A model generated the notes under the pieces. It made no database searches, was not told where the DNA came from, and saw only the letters and a program-made list of their open reading frames with translations. Position numbers and translations under genes: made by a program. A stretch of 64,000 nt of DNA from Pictodentalium vernedei (Eukaryota; Mollusca; Scaphopoda; Dentaliida; Dentaliidae): contig CM062296.1 of NCBI GenBank assembly GCA_031216915.1, forward strand, positions 797,324,389-797,388,388, written 5' to 3'. Below, piece after piece: positions 12,151 through 24,139 of the stretch (the first letter of the stretch is position 1; each line of letters starts with the position of its first letter).

Positions 12151-12880
12151 TCAGTACTTGGAATTATCAATGTCCACCCATGCACCCTGCAGGTCAAAAT
12201 TTCCCCCAACCAAAATTGGTCAAAAACGTCCACCCACACTCGTCAACTCAAAATGTGCCCAAGCATTGATCAAAACCACCAGTTATTTATTTCTCAATTT
12301 AAAGTTTATCAAAACAAATCTATTATTTAGGAATGAAACACTGGTGGACAGGCTATTGGAGGGGCTGGGGGGGGGGGGGGGGGGGTCAAAGATGTTGAAT
12401 ATTTCTTCTGTTCATTCCTTTGGTGACATTTTGACCATTGTTGGGGGATGTTTTGGCCAAGCCTGGAAATAAACAGACTGTCATCTGCAGAATGAGGTCT
12501 CCAGAGGGTGAATTTGGTGATGCTACCCTGCATAGGATAGCATCACTAAATTTACCTCTGTGAACCTCAATCTGAAACAAGGTCACAGGCCAAAAAAGAA
12601 AGAGGATGTATTGGAGGATTCTAGCCTATGGTAAGGGACAGCATCAGTAAATTCACCCTCTGCAGACCTTCATCTACAAATGACACATTGCTTATTTCCA
12701 GCCTTGGTTTTGACCAATGCCAGGGGAAATCATTTGGGGCAATGTCAGGGGACGTATTGATCAAAATTAAGGAGATGTTTTGAGCAATGTCTGGGGACGT
12801 TTTGATGGAAACTTTTTGCCCAATGCTGCCGAGTCATTTTACCAGAGTTGGGCGACGTTTTAGTAGGCACTGTTTGGTTA
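12150..12880. mobile_element. Candidate foldback-like element with motif-array ends
   Basis: On the left (12,170-12,290) the motifs GGTCAAAAACGTCCACCC, CTCAAAATGTGCCC and GATCAAAACCACC recur. On the right (12,420-12,860) the inverse recurs as GGGGGATGTTTTGGCC, GGGGACGTATTGATC, GGGGACGTTTTGATGG and GGGCGACGTTTTAG. Short degenerate motifs repeated in opposite directions on the two sides resemble foldback elements. The right side also holds a palindrome at 12,494-12,568. No target duplication was found, so the limits are approximate. Confidence 0.5.
12494..12568. repeat. Palindrome with 34-37-bp arms
   Basis: GAGGTCTCCAGAGGGTGAAT.. pairs with ..AAATTTACCTCTGTGAACCTC around CATA. A third, related arm (CAGCATCAGTAAATTCACCC) follows at about 12,640. 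Confidence 0.75.
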
Positions 12881-14102
12881 GGTCACACAATAGCCAGCAC
12901 CTTATTTGGCATGTCGTACCACCAAAAGAAGCAACAGAAAATTATGAAGTCAGGAATTGAAAACCTTAACTAAAGGTATATAGTGATGAATGATATCCCA
13001 AAATACCAAAACCCCCAATTCCAAAAAAACAGAAGTCATACATGATGACATCTGAGGTATGCACGCACCACAAGAGGCTGAAACCTGCAGAAGACTAACG
13101 ACTGATGGAAAAGGTGGTGTGTGTAATGATGTGATGCAGTGTGTAATATGATTATAAAGACGGCTGTTATGTCATCATCCAATATACATAAATTTATTTA
13201 AAACAAAATCTTACTTCTTTGGGGGGTCGTTTCTTCCTCCTCTCCTGTCTTTCCACTCTTTTTTTCCCAATCTCTAATACTCTAAAATCATCTTGTTTTT
13301 CTGCAAAAAACCTCACAAAGTTCATGTAAGAGTTAATGCATTAATATAAGAAAATATTTGTGGTTCAGAAGAAATTATGTTTAATTAATTTCAAGTTTAA
13401 TGGATAGGGTACCAAACAATGGGGGGTAATATCTCCATTCAAAAAAGCATGTGAAAGCGATACCGTCTCCCAACCCCCCCCCCCCCCCCCCCCCTCCCCA
13501 CACACACCTCCAAAAAAAAATGATCAGCTTTTGTACACATCATCCCAGTATGAAACTCGACTTGGGACAGAATACCTGTACCAAGGTGGTTTTGAGAGGA
13601 AATGCCTCAGAAATATTTCTGTCAGTGGTGATTCTCAAAAATTCTTTTAAAAGAATTTCAAGAGCTTATTGGCCAGGGGGAGTAGTGGGGGTCTACAGTT
13701 AAGAGGTTAAAAATTTCATTAAAAAAAAAACTAGGAAAAGTACCTCCTACCCTGCAACAACAAAAAAACAAAGAAGAAAAAGAATGCTTGAAAATAGGCT
13801 ATTGTCAAAGTTAGAAACAGTTCATAAATAATTTCGTTGGTCGGAATTCTGCACTTGAAAAAATAGCGAGAAACGGGTCACAATTCTGGTTTCAATTTGC
13901 AAGAAAGTAGAAAACACAGATTTAAATACCGAGAAAGAGTTGGGAGATAACTGAACGAAAAGTAATGAGGAATGCATGAAGTCATCTACTCTCCAGTTCT
14001 TCAAATGCAGCATGAAGCCTCTCTGCAGACATATCGCAAATTAGGGGAAAATATTCACACAGACATCTTGTATAATATAATCGAGGGTAGATGTATTATA
14101 AC
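12881..14102. other. No gene seen; contains a 21-C tract
   Basis: A poly-C run occupies 13,474-13,494, followed by CACACAC and A-rich sequence. No frame or splice pattern is convincing. Confidence 0.5.
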
Positions 14103-14650
14103 AATGAAAGTGTCATTGACACTAAAGCTCAACTTGTCCAAGAAGGGACTGAACTAAATAGAAAGTTCCAGTAATGCCAAGTCATTCACTCAAGTTTCTT
14201 CAGAAAAGACATCATACCAAAGCTACATACGAAATCTGAAAAAGACCGAGTGAGGGATGCAGCCAGTAGGTGTACTAATAGAATTGTTGACAATTTATAT
14301 GCCAATCCAAGATGGCCTCTGGTGGGCATGTTTTTAGCAAAATTCAGAAAAATTTGATTGCTCCCATCTAGACATCACACCAAAGCTATATATGGAATTT
14401 GAAAAATCTTGGGTGAGAGTGGTGGCCTGTAGGGTGTGTTAATAGAATTTTTGCCAAATCTAAGATGGTCATTGGCAGTCATGTTTTTCAACGAAATTCC
14501 GAAAAAATTTGATAGATCCCATCCAGACATCACACAAAAGCTACATATGAAATTTGAAAAAGACTGGATGGATGGATGGATGGAGGTCATCGCATTCATT
14601 GCCTTGGCCACTGGAATTTTCAATCAAAGTTTACTGGAGGTGGCATAACA
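14103..14650 (+). mobile_element. Tandem-repeat element with 5' palindrome (partial)
   Basis: Begins AATGAAAGTGTCATTGACAC, a palindrome (GTGTCATTGACAC) followed by AAAGCTCAACTTG, almost the same left end as the elements at 18,594, 38,503 and 38,822. The body has about two and a half units of roughly 160 bp, each starting GACATCAYACCAAAGCTA (about 14,207, 14,371 and 14,526). These units are unrelated to those of the other elements. No 3' hairpin was found. Confidence 0.65.
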
Positions 14651-14879
14651 AGACACCACAAATACTGATCGCAGTGAATACTGATTCTCAGTTAAAAATC
14701 TCCATCTGAACTCGGCCAATAAAAGTTGTAACTGAGTCAAAAGACTTTTTTCCAATAGTGTATCTATCAACCTATTGTTCAGAAAGATTTAACTTCTTGA
14801 CATAATCAAGGAAAAAGTTTCATTATGAAAATTGGATTTTCATAGCTAAAGTTCCTCCAAGGTTATATTTGCTTTTTAA

Positions 14880-15113
14880 TTAATCAATCGAGTTCCAAGT
14901 CTCATTCCTGAAATGTGACTATGATTCCTCATAAACATTATTAAGTAAATGGAGGTCCATTGGCACAAACATTGCATGTGTTTGCTATGAGTAACCAGGA
15001 GAACCTGCCGTGCTTTGGATGCCATTTGATATGGCAATTGCGCACAATTCCAACGCACAATTAAGCCTAGATAAGCGCACTATTTGTGACAAGACATCTA
15101 GTTTTAAGTGTAT
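14880..15113 (-). mobile_element. Decayed mariner-like MITE
   Basis: A diverged reverse copy of the element at 18,202-18,491. Shared parts are GGAGGTCCATTGGCA, TGCTTTGGATGCCATTTGAT, CTAGATAAGCGCAC and ACATCTAGTTTTAAGTGTA. The left end is too decayed to place exactly. Confidence 0.65.
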
Positions 15114-15239
15114 TGTACCCCAAGTTTACCTAACACAAGTTAACCACCTGCACACTGATGTTAAAATTACATAAATTTCAAGTAGCAAATTTTTCCTACA
15201 AAACAACTAAGAATTTAATCAATTCAATCCTTTATTTTC

Positions 15240-15396
15240 AAGTTTTGTTTCAAAACATAGTGTTGGACTCCTCACTGGAATGAGCTCATTGCAATCAGGA
15301 GCCATAAGCTATGTTTTCAAGGCAAAAAATGAAAATATTTAGTCATTCAAGAAAATATTTTGCAAATGTCTACAAGATGTGTCAGTTAAAAGATTA
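15240..15396. mobile_element. Decayed TTAA palindromic MITE (type B core)
   Basis: CAAAACATAGTGTTGGACTC and GCCATAAGCTATGTTTTCAA are the two arms of the type B palindrome with many changes. The tail CAAGAAAATATTTTGCAAAT also matches. The terminal CCCTTTACC is worn away. Confidence 0.6.
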
Positions 15397-15574
15397 AATA
15401 AAGCTAGAGATGAGATTCTGGCACAAATGATGTTTTTCCAGCCCTTGAAATTAAGACTTCTTTTCTATAGCCAGTTTGGTTTTCTAAGGTAGTACTGATA
15501 GGGACTGGAGATGCTTCAAGCTTTTGCAGCAATAAAAGGCCCAAGGAGCTTAATCGCTCACCTGAGAAAGTTGT

Positions 15575-15827
15575 TTAACCCTTTACCCAATGTAACGGCC
15601 AAAACCGGCCAGCGCTATTCTCAAAAATCGCCAATTAATTTTCATTATATTTTCATTTTTTTGTCTCAAAAACATAGGTTATGACCCCTCACTGGAACGA
15701 GCTCGTCGAGCTCGTTCCAATGAGGGGTCATAACCTATGTTTTTGAGACAAAAAATTTAAAAAAAATAGTTATTCAAGAATTTTTTTTGCAAGTGTCGTC
15801 TGCTTTTCATGTTAGGTAAAGGGTTAA
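15575..15827. mobile_element. TTAA palindromic MITE, type B
   Basis: TTAA at each end and inverted ends CCCTTTACCCAA / TTAGGTAAAGGG. The centre is a long palindrome with CTCACTGGAACGAGCTCG and CGAGCTCGTTCCAATGAG. It is inserted in TTGTTTAA after a GCTCACCTGAG fragment that resembles the left end of a tandem-repeat element. Confidence 0.9.
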
Positions 15828-16293
15828 GACTATACCCATATAATACAATGCAAAAAAGCCATTCAAGTTGAATGATGATGAAAAAAGAACTGAAGTACAT
15901 AAAGTACTGGTTTTGGTATCACATTTGAGATGAATCGCCATGAAACAAAAGTGGGAGGTTAAAAAAAAATTTCACCGTTTTTGAGACGGAAAAACACATT
16001 TCTGTTTTCTTATTGCCCATTCTCAAACTCAATGATCAGCTGATTAAGGCATGAAATTAACTGTTATATTTATTTATTTATTTCGACAGCCAGGGTCACC
16101 TCATGCAGGCTTTGCATTTTATCAGGGAGGATTGGCCTGGGCCCTGAAGGTGCTTCTGTCAGAGCGATTTTTTCGCCACAACAATTTTAGTAGGAAGTTT
16201 TGCCACCCGACATTAAAATTTAACGGAAACTGAAAAACACAGTTCTTAGATATCGCACACGATTACTCTGTTATTATTTACTGCAAGAGGACA

Positions 16294-16465
16294 TTAACCC
16301 TTTACCTAAAGAATCGCCCGCATGCGCCCACGTAGTTTGCAAATTGAGCAGTTGAAAAAATTAATTTTTCAAAATATTTCCACAAAACTATATCATGTGA
16401 CCCCTCATTGGAACGAGCTCAATAGAATGAAATTCTGATATTCTCTATGTTGGGTAAAGGGTTAA
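16294..16465. mobile_element. TTAA palindromic MITE, type A (uninterrupted, short)
   Basis: TTAA-bounded, with CCCTTTACC ends. One arm carries ATGCGCCCACGTAGTTTGC and the other GATATTCTCTATGTTGGG. This is the only copy of type A here without a large insertion, so it serves as the empty-site reference for 20,127-22,326 and 31,136-38,364. Its central palindrome is half lost. Confidence 0.85.
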
Positions 16466-16539
16466 GTGCATGTGAATTATTATATCGACCATGCGGTAGT
16501 GTTTCCATTTTTTTGTATGGGCCTACATGTATACCTGTC

Positions 16540-16789
16540 TTAACCCTTTACCTAACATGAAAAGCAGATGACACTTGCAAAAAAAATTCTTGAATAACTA
16601 TTATTTTCATTTTTTGTCTCAAAAACATAGGTTATGACCCCGCATTGGAACGAGCTCGACAAGCTCATTCCAATGAGGGGTCATAACCTATGTTTTAGAG
16701 ACAAAAAATGAAAAAATAATGAAAATTAATTGGCGATATTTTAGAATAGCACTGGCCGGTTTTGGCTGTTACGTTCGGTAAAGGTTTAA
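16540..16789. mobile_element. TTAA palindromic MITE, type B
   Basis: TTAA on both sides and the full type B arms (ATGAAAAGCAGATGACACTT on the left, ATTGGCGATATTTTAGAATA on the right) around the GGAACGAGCTCG palindrome. The right terminus reads GGTAAAGGTTTAA, with one base changed from the usual AAAGGG. Confidence 0.9.
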
Positions 16790-17182
16790 CTGGTGAGGGC
16801 AGTTTTTTGTAACAGTGCAATGACCATTGAGGGTGGAATACTGATAATGTATTCTCAACATGATCATGCCCATCCGAAGTGGAGTTTGAAATATTTAGTT
16901 TCTTTTAGCAGCAGAGACATGAAACAATAAATAAATGAAAATGATTTCCTGTATTTTTTTCTCAAAGAACCACTACATAAGCTGAACAGAACATTTACCT
17001 GGGGCAGAATAGAAAAATATGTATTTATTCTAAATCAGATTCATACAATGTGGTGAGATGTTTATCACTGTGGGTGTGGTTTGAAGTATTATTAGCAGAA
17101 CTTGCACATGGCCTGACGTCGTGGACATTTTCAGTCCATTAAAATGAAACGAAGCATTGTTTTAATATAATAAATACAATAT
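16790..17182. other. No gene or repeat recognised
   Basis: AT-rich spacer between a MITE and a SINE. I see nothing that I can support. Confidence 0.5.
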
Positions 17183-17196
17183 GCTTAGCTCATTAA

Positions 17197-17547
17197 TTAT
17201 TTGTTTATTATTGGTGCTTAAGGTCACATACTTATGCACAATGGCTAATCGTGACCAAGACAGTTTTGTGGGTGGAGGAAGCTGGAGAGAACCACCGAGC
17301 ATCGACGAGCAACTGTCACCTCCTCACCATTCTAACTCTGTTCAAGCTCTGCTCAAGCAGGATTACAGCGGTTGAGGACATGTGCACCATCGACGTGCAG
17401 TATGCCTTAGTACACGGCATCATCGTGCGCCCATGTAGGCAACCGGGATAAAGTGCCTTGCCCAAGGACACAACGCAGATCATCCCAGACTGGGGTCGAA
17501 CTTGGGATCTCTAGCATAGAGGTCCAACAGTCTGCCACCACGCTCCC
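17197..17547 (-). mobile_element. tRNA-derived SINE with 14-bp target duplication
   Basis: Flanked by GCTTAGCTCATTAA at 17,183-17,196 and 17,548-17,561. On the minus strand the head near 17,547 has a pol III A-box-like TGGCAGACTGTTGG and a B-box-like sequence (complement of GGGGTCGAACTTGGG at 17,492-17,506). A conserved middle (complement of GTGCCTTGCCCAAGGACACA) follows, and the tail is AATAAACAAAT. Related copies lie at 26,788-27,165 and 59,975-60,329. Confidence 0.88.
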
Positions 17548-17561
17548 GCTTAGCTCATTAA

Positions 17562-18069
17562 AAGCATAGTATTTTGGGAAGAAGCAAAGAAAGAATAAAA
17601 AAAACTTAGAAATGACAACATACAACAATCTTCAGTTCATGAACTGGCAAGTAGAAGGCTGCTGTAATTTATCTGTTTTCATTTCACCCCACATGAGCAT
17701 AGCTTGACAGACATGAAGGTGAAATTGACATCCTCACCAACTCATAGGTAAACTTTGACTACAACACAGGAAAGTATGTAAATGAAAGTATGAGATACGT
17801 GTGGTATCCATGGACCAAGTTGGTATAAATGCTAATCCATCCATCCAGCTCAATTCTAAGCCACCATCAGCAACATGCCAATGCTCTAAAATATGCAGAA
17901 TATATGCTTAATTGAAACCACATGCATGCTTAAAATGGTTTATGAACATTTTTAAGCAAAATTAGCAATTCCATACATGTTTAAAAATCAGCCCCGAGTA
18001 GGCCCTGACCTTCTAAACCTGAGGCTTTCTTTCAAGCCCCAACCTCTGTACAAAATGCAAAACCTGCTC
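17562..18069. other. No gene or repeat recognised
   Basis: AT-rich sequence between two SINE-derived pieces. No frame or repeat is convincing. Confidence 0.5.
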
Positions 18070-18180
18070 ATGTTGGACAGTTTTACACGTGGAGGAAGCC
18101 GTAGTACCCAAAGAGAACCACCAAGCAATGGCGAGCAACAGTCAGGCTCCCCAATGTACTAACTCCACGCAAGCAGGGTT
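18070..18180 (-). mobile_element. SINE fragment (tail half)
   Basis: CAGTTTTACACGTGGAGGAA, AGAGAACCACCAAGCAATGG and ACTCCACGCAAGCAGGGTTA match the SINE at 59,975-60,329. The tRNA-like head is missing. Confidence 0.75.
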
Positions 18181-18201
18181 AGCACTGTTATAACTCGCGT
18201 A

Positions 18202-18491
18202 CAGTTAAAACTAGAAGTCCTGACATGAACTGTGCGCTTATCTAGGATTAATTACGCGGAGGAATTGCGTGCAACTGCCATATCGAATGACATCCAAAGC
18301 ACAGCAAGCACAGGCAATGTTTCTGCCAATGGACCTCCGGGTTACACGGAAGTCCATTGACTAAAACATTGCTTGTGCACGACCATTTGTATAGAATTTG
18401 ATAGCCTTACTATGGTCATAACGCATAGATTAACGTGCAGATCAACATGCTATTTGCGTGCATTTCATGACAGGACTTCTAGTTTTAACTG
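18202..18491. mobile_element. Tc1/mariner-like MITE with TA duplication
   Basis: Starts CAGTTAAAACTAGAAGTCCT and ends with the inverse, AGGACTTCTAGTTTTAACTG, with TA at 18,200-18,201 and 18,492-18,493. CAGT ends and a TA target are the Tc1/mariner signature. The centre has an imperfect hairpin (CCAATGGACCTCCGGGTTAC and its complement). There is no coding capacity. Confidence 0.9.
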
Positions 18492-18593
18492 TAGTATGCA
18501 TGTTGACACAACATGAATTACAGTACAGTCACCGTAGATTAGTCATAATGCACACGTGGGCAGTGATGTCCACACATGCATTTACCAGGTAAT

Positions 18594-19882
18594 AATGAAA
18601 GTGTCAATGACACTGTAGCTTAAGTTGACTGTGTGCTGTGTTTGATGAAAAGGTTAATGTTCAATGTTTATGAAAGGATTATGAAATAAGACAAGAATTG
18701 TGATAATTGAGAATGTCTTAATTTCTGTTCCCTGTATGTTATGTTTTCAATAAAAATAATTTGAGGTGTAGACTGTACTAAAGAATTGAGGGGTGGGTTA
18801 ATGTGGCCCTCACAGTTAATGTATGTCAACAAAAGTTACCAAGTTACAGTGAAATTATTCCAAAACGAGTCATCCTATCAAGTTACAATGAAATCCCTTC
18901 ATAAATACAGCCTGTAGACTGTGCTAATGGTTTTTGGGCTTTGGGACTGTGTAGCCATCATGGTTGACCGATCGAAACCAAAAGGGGATGTCCTCATCCA
19001 GACAATATACTGAGTCATCCTATCAAGTTAAAATGAAATCCCTTCATAAATTGACCCGCAGTCTGTGCTAAAGCTTTTCGTGTTTTGGGCTCAGGCAGCC
19101 ATCACAGTTGAATGATCACAACCAAAAGGGGACGTTCTCATCTAGACATTATCTGGAGTCATCCCACCAAGTTACAATGAAATCCATTCATAAATATGAC
19201 CTGTAGACTGTGCTAAATGCTATCGGGCTTTGGGCCCCTGTAGCCATCACAGATGACCAATCCCAACCAAAAGGGGACGTTCTCATCTGGACATTATATG
19301 GAGTCATCCTACCAAGTTATAATGAAATCCCTCCATAAATATGACCTGTAGACTGTGCTAAAGGTTTTCGGGTTTTGGGCGCGGGCAGCCGTCATGGTTG
19401 AATGATCGCAACCAAAAGGGGACATTCTCATCTAGACACCATACAGAGTCATCCTATCAAGTTACAATGAAATCCCTCCATATTAAATATGACCTGTGGA
19501 CTGTGCTAAAAGTTTTTAAGTTTCAGGCTTGGGCAGCCATCACGGTTGATAGATCATGACCAAAAGGGGATGTTCTCATCTAGACATTATAGAGAGACAT
19601 CCTACCAAGTTACAATAAATCCCTTCATAAATACAACCTGTAGATGACTAAACGTTTTCGGGTTTTGGGCTTGGGCAGCCATAACGGCTGACAGATTGCA
19701 ATTAAAAGGGGATGTTCTCATCTAGATATGTCCTCAAACCCGCTTATGAAATTTCGTAATGATCGGACAAGAACTACGGAGTGTAGCCTGTGCTAAAGAA
19801 AATGTGAAGAGACTTACAGGCTTACATGTATAGACTCACAGACTAACAGACATCCACACGCGTGATGGCAACATTTAAGCTA
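18594..19882 (+). mobile_element. Tandem-repeat element, family 1 (Helentron/HINE-like candidate)
   Basis: The left end has the palindrome GTGTCAATGACAC followed by AGCTTAAGTTG. A unique leader of about 230 bp follows, and then about seven units of roughly 140 bp, each with CAAGTTACAATGAAATCCC, GACTGTGCTAAAGG and a gene-free remainder. The right end has ACGCGTGATGGCAA and TAAGCTAAA but lacks the full 3' hairpin of the copies at 28,312 and 42,028. Hairpin ends plus a minisatellite core match the plan of non-autonomous Helitron-group elements. That class assignment is inference. Confidence 0.7.
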
Positions 19883-19898
19883 AAAATCATCAGCAGCA

Positions 19899-19953
19899 AA
19901 ATTATAATTAATGAAGCACCACATTGTACCTGGTGCTTCGTTAATTAAAATTT
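19899..19953. repeat. Hairpin with about 23-bp arms
   Basis: AATTATAATTAATGAAGCAC pairs with GTGCTTCGTTAATTAAAATT around a loop near 19,925. It directly follows the tandem-repeat element, and I see no coding role. Confidence 0.7.
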
Positions 19954-20126
19954 TGATTATTCCTATAATTAGTGTTCGGAGTCTAATTATTGCGTCCCTG
20001 GAAATACTGCCCGCCCGTGGATAGTGACCAGTCCACGGTGGCTGTACTGTATGTAAGTCACAAGATATTTACAAAACTCAATGGATTCATTCATGTTCTT
20101 CATATACATTTCATCCTTACAATTCT

Positions 20127-22326
20127 TTAACCCTTTACCCAACGCAGAGAATATCAAAATTTATTATTTTAATTACTTTTTTTTTAAATTTTAAAAAAAA
20201 AAGCAACAAAACCATATCATGTGACCCCTCATTGGAACGAGCTCGATGAGCTCGTTCCAATGAGGGGGTCACATGATGAGGTTTTGTTAAAATATTTAAA
20301 AAAAACAAGAGGTCCCACAGGGCCTGAAGCGCTCATCTTGTACAGAACACAATTCAAACAGAGTCCAAGAATGAGTCTACATTAAGCAAGCCATCTCCAT
20401 AGGCTACACTGTCAATCTTTGAGTCCCTCAGGAGTGACAAAAATAATCTGGGCATCATGCCTTTTTTTCAGTTGATCATAAAGTAAAATGTAGAGCTCCC
20501 CTATGAAGCCCCTTGATACAACCTATGTGGATTAATCTTAGTACCTCTAGAGGTTACTGGATACAAAATTTTCAATTCTTCAGCAAAATGGCCAATTCTG
20601 GGTCCCATAGAGAGCCCAAATATTAACCCAGGCTCTTGATTTGAACACAGTCAAATCTGACTTCCCTAGAGATGTTGTGTACCAAATATGAAAACATTCT
20701 GACTGTTGGATCTGAAGAAGAGAAATTGTAAAGAAATTTCTTCGAATTGCACTAAGTTCAAATTTGGGCTACCATAGCGAGCCCAAATATTAACCTATGG
20801 ATCCGATTTGAACAAACTTGAATCTGACACCCCCCTAGAGATGTTGTATACCAAATGTGAAAGCATTCTGACAAGTGAATCTGACGAAGAAGATTTTTGA
20901 AGAAATTCCTTCATATTGTACCAAGTTAAATTTCATGTTCCCATATGGAGCCCAAATATTAACCTAGGCACTCGAATTGAACAACCTGGAATCTGACCCC
21001 CCTAGAGATGTTGTATACCAAATATAAAAGCATTCCGTCTGGTGGATCTGAAGAAGAAAATTTTTAAAGAAATTTCCTCATATTGCACCAAGTAAAAATT
21101 TGGGCTACCATAGTGAGCCCAAATATATACCTAGGGATCTGATTTGAACAAACTTGAATCTGAGCCCCATAGAGATGTTGCATACCAAATATCAAAGCAT
21201 TCTGACTGGTGGATCTGAAGAAGAAGATTTTTTTAAATTACCCTCCATACTGAACAAAGATAAAATTTGGGCTTCCATAGGAAGCCCAAATATTAACCTA
21301 GGGACTTGGTTTAAACAATCTAGAATTTGACACTCATAACAATGATGTATACCAAATATTAAAAGATTCTAACTGGTGGTTCTGAAGAACAAGATTTTTA
21401 AAGAATATTCCCCATATTACCCTATGTTAAAACTTCGGTCTCCTGCAGAGAGCCCAAATATGAACCAATGAGCTTTATTTCAACATACTTTTATCTGACC
21501 CCCCCCCCCCCCCCCCCTATGAATGCTGTATACCAAATATCAAAAGATTCTGATGATTGGTTCTGGAGAAAAGATTTTTTTAAATTTTTGCAAATATGCC
21601 GACTCAGCATTTTTTCGATGTCCATTACAGAACACCCTAACATAACCGATGGCAATTTTTTTTTACCATTCAATTCTACTGGTCATAAGGATACTTCGTA
21701 CCAAATAAAAGCTCTCTGTTCCGTGTGGTTTGGGAAATATGGGCATTTGAAAATATTTCTATTTTTAGCTCCCAAGGTTCCCATGGGGATGCGGGAATTT
21801 TTTTTTTGCACGGGTCAAGTACTTATGACCCAATACTACCACAAACCAAATTTGGTTCATACCGGACCATCGGTTCAGAAAATAGAAATTTTGGGCGGGG
21901 CCAAAAATCTTACCCCTCCTATTACAAAGCCAAATATTACTTCACGAACTTCGTTTGAACAAACTTGATTCTACACCTCATATGAAAGCTCCATAGCAAA
22001 TATCAAGTCATTGTACACACTGGTTCTTGAGAAGATTTTAAAAATATTTTGGAGCATTTTCCTCCACTCCCTCCCTATGGGGCTTGGCATGTTGAGTTGA
22101 ACAAAAATGAAATGCCCCTTTGGGACCATCACTCACTCAAACTTTCACTTGAATTGGCCCAGTGGCTTTGGAGGAGAAGACCAAAACATGGTGTTGACGG
22201 ACGACGGTCGGAGAGCGATGAGATTAGCTCAGCTTGACTTTGTCAAGATGAGCTAAAAAAAAATTCAACGGCTCAGTTTGCAAATTACGTGGGTGGATGC
22301 GGGCAATTCGTTAGGTAAAGGGTTAA
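20127..22326. mobile_element. TTAA palindromic MITE, type A, split by an insertion
   Basis: TTAA at 20,127-20,130 and at 22,323-22,326. The left part, with the GGAACGAGCTCGATGAGCTC palindrome, ends near 20,303. The right end (CAAATTACGTGGGTGGATGC, then GGTAAAGGG) resumes near 22,257. Comparison with 16,294-16,465 shows one MITE interrupted by about 1.95 kb. Confidence 0.85.
20304..22256 (+). mobile_element. Tandem-repeat element, family 2 (nested in MITE)
   Basis: The left end, ACAAGAGGTCCCACAGGGCC, leads to GCTCATCTTG. The right end is the hairpin AGCTCAGCTTGAC-TTT-GTCAAGATGAGCT followed by AA, so the outer hairpin arm is the inverse of the left-end GCTCATCTTG. The core has six or seven units of about 167 bp carrying AGAGATGTTGTATACCAAAT and GCCCAAATATTAACCTA. 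A 19-C tract sits at 21,499-21,517. A subterminal inverted repeat, a 3' hairpin ending CTAA and a minisatellite core fit Helentron-type non-autonomous elements. No Rep/helicase frame is present. Confidence 0.72.
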
Positions 22327-22327
22327 A

Positions 22328-22769
22328 TAACAAGAGGCCTCTCAGCCTTGACGCTCTGCCCAGGGTCACTGCTTTTATGGGAAGCTAGATACAAGACAAG
22401 AATCCAAGTATTACTGCTTATGACCTTGATATCACAATGGGTCAAGGTCATGACACTACGTTAGGTTATGGAAAACAATTCTGTGAAAGATGAACAAGAT
22501 CTATCACACAGATTCAATTATACAGACCAGACAAGGGCTGTACAACAATAATTGGCCAATTGTGTATTCAGACCATCACCATGCATCTGATGGAGCTTTC
22601 TCCTCATCAGCTCATCACTACCCCTACAAATTGTTCGACTACACAAAGTCCAAGAGGTCATTACAGTACCATGTTCAGAAATACAGAAACACCACCATTA
22701 TGATGGATGCCAGATGACAGACAAAGAGTAATCAGTATTGCTCACCCTGACTTTCAATCACGGGAGCTA
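22328..22769 (+). mobile_element. Left-end fragment of a tandem-repeat-type element
   Basis: AACAAGAGGCCTCTCAGCCT followed by TGACGCTCTGCCC resembles the left end at 20,304. The rest to 22,769 has no gene and no recognised repeat, and no matching right-end hairpin was seen. Confidence 0.5.
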
Positions 22770-22997
22770 TTAACCTTTTACCCAACATAATGGCCAAAAC
22801 TGCCAAGTGCTTTTCTAAAAAATCGCCAATTAATTTTCATTATTTTTTCCTTTTTTGTCTCAAAAACATTGGTTATGACCCCTCGTTGGAATGAGGGGTC
22901 ATAAACTTCGTTTTTGTGACAAAAAATGAAAAAAAATAGTTATTCAAGAATTTTTTTGGCAAGTGTCATCTGCTTTTCATGTTAGGTAAAGGGTTAA
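22770..22997. mobile_element. TTAA palindromic MITE, type B
   Basis: TTAA on both sides. The left end is CCTTTTACCCAA and the right end GGTAAAGGG. The palindrome core is shortened to GACCCCTCGTTGGAATGAGG. Confidence 0.88.
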
Positions 22998-23736
22998 CAA
23001 ATCTGTGCCTCTGGGTTTAATATTAATAATTCAGACTTATTAGATAAATGGTATGAGTTCTCCTCAGACTTAAACTAATGAGACTTTAAATATATTCATT
23101 GTACATGGTGGTATCACCATCTCATTATATTTTGTCATCAATGGAGAAAAAAAAATTAAACATTACTCAGAGACATTTTGATCATTGGGAAACTCTTCCG
23201 AGTCTCTACCTTTCCACTGTTTCAGTGCATCTGAAATGCCAAAAGTCCATCTCAATATATACTCTGAAGAACCTGATCTGACAAAAACATGTTTGAAATT
23301 CCAGAATTCAACATGAACATAGAGAGACTGGTAAACTTTGCTGACATGACAAATATGAAAACTGAAATAGTTTTTCTCATCATCGTTAATGTTTGTCTTT
23401 TTTTGTGGAAATAGGATCTTCTGGTAGTGATGTGCAGTTTGAAAATTTTACTCAGTTTTAGTTCCAGCCTGCCTTTAGAGTTGTCTAATCTGGGGACAAT
23501 ACAGCCATGCCAAGCCAACTGTTGTTTAATCCTACTGAAGAATTTATGTAATATTGACTATCTGATATGCCAATTTTGGGGCGTCTTGTTCGTGCCTTAG
23601 AATTTTCTCAGTCCTTAGGGGCCTACACGGTGGTAATTCTTTCATTATTTTTACTCCAGCAGAACAGTGCCCACTCCCCCCCAATATGCAATCTCTAGGT
23701 AAACATGAAGTTATCATATAAGTACCTTGGCAGTTA
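22998..23736. other. No gene or repeat recognised
   Basis: AT-rich sequence with short frames on both strands but no family motif or splice logic. Confidence 0.5.
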
Positions 23737-23830
23737 TTTATTTATTTATTGGGGTTTGTTTAATTACACTTTCAACGGCCAGGGTCAACTCATGTTGGAC
23801 TTTGGCAGTTGTTTTTTGGCAAGTCTTGGC
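23737..23830 (-). mobile_element. SINE tail fragment
   Basis: TATTTATTTATTGGGGTTTG and ACGGCCAGGGTCAACTCATG resemble the tail side of the SINE at 26,788 and a second trace at 16,068-16,130. The head is missing. Confidence 0.5.
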
Positions 23831-23858
23831 TGCCTGTACAGGCAGCCAATACTTGCCT

Positions 23859-24108
23859 TTAATCCTTTACCTAACATGAAAAGCAGACGACACTTGACAA
23901 AAAAAATCTTGAGTAACTATTATTCTCATTTTTTGTCTCAAAAACATAGGTTATGACCCCTCAGTGGAACGAGCTTGACGAGCTCGTTCCAATGAGGGAT
24001 CATAACCTATGTTTTAAAGACAAAAAATGAAAAAATAATGAAAATTAATTGGCGATTTTTGAGAATAGCGCTGGCCGGTTTTGGCCGTAACGTTAGGTAA
24101 AGGGTTAA
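23859..24108. mobile_element. TTAA palindromic MITE, type B
   Basis: TTAA-bounded. Full type B arms surround the palindrome GGAACGAGCTTGACGAGCTC. The left terminus has one change (TCCTTTACC). Confidence 0.9.
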
Positions 24109-24139
24109 ACAACTAAAAATCTACATGATGAAGACTGTC

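Noticed and set aside
22440..22460. Nuclear-receptor site (GGGTCAAGGTCATGAC)
   Set aside because: A single occurrence without repetition or nearby gene, unlike the regularly repeated pairs at 61.9-63.5 kb.
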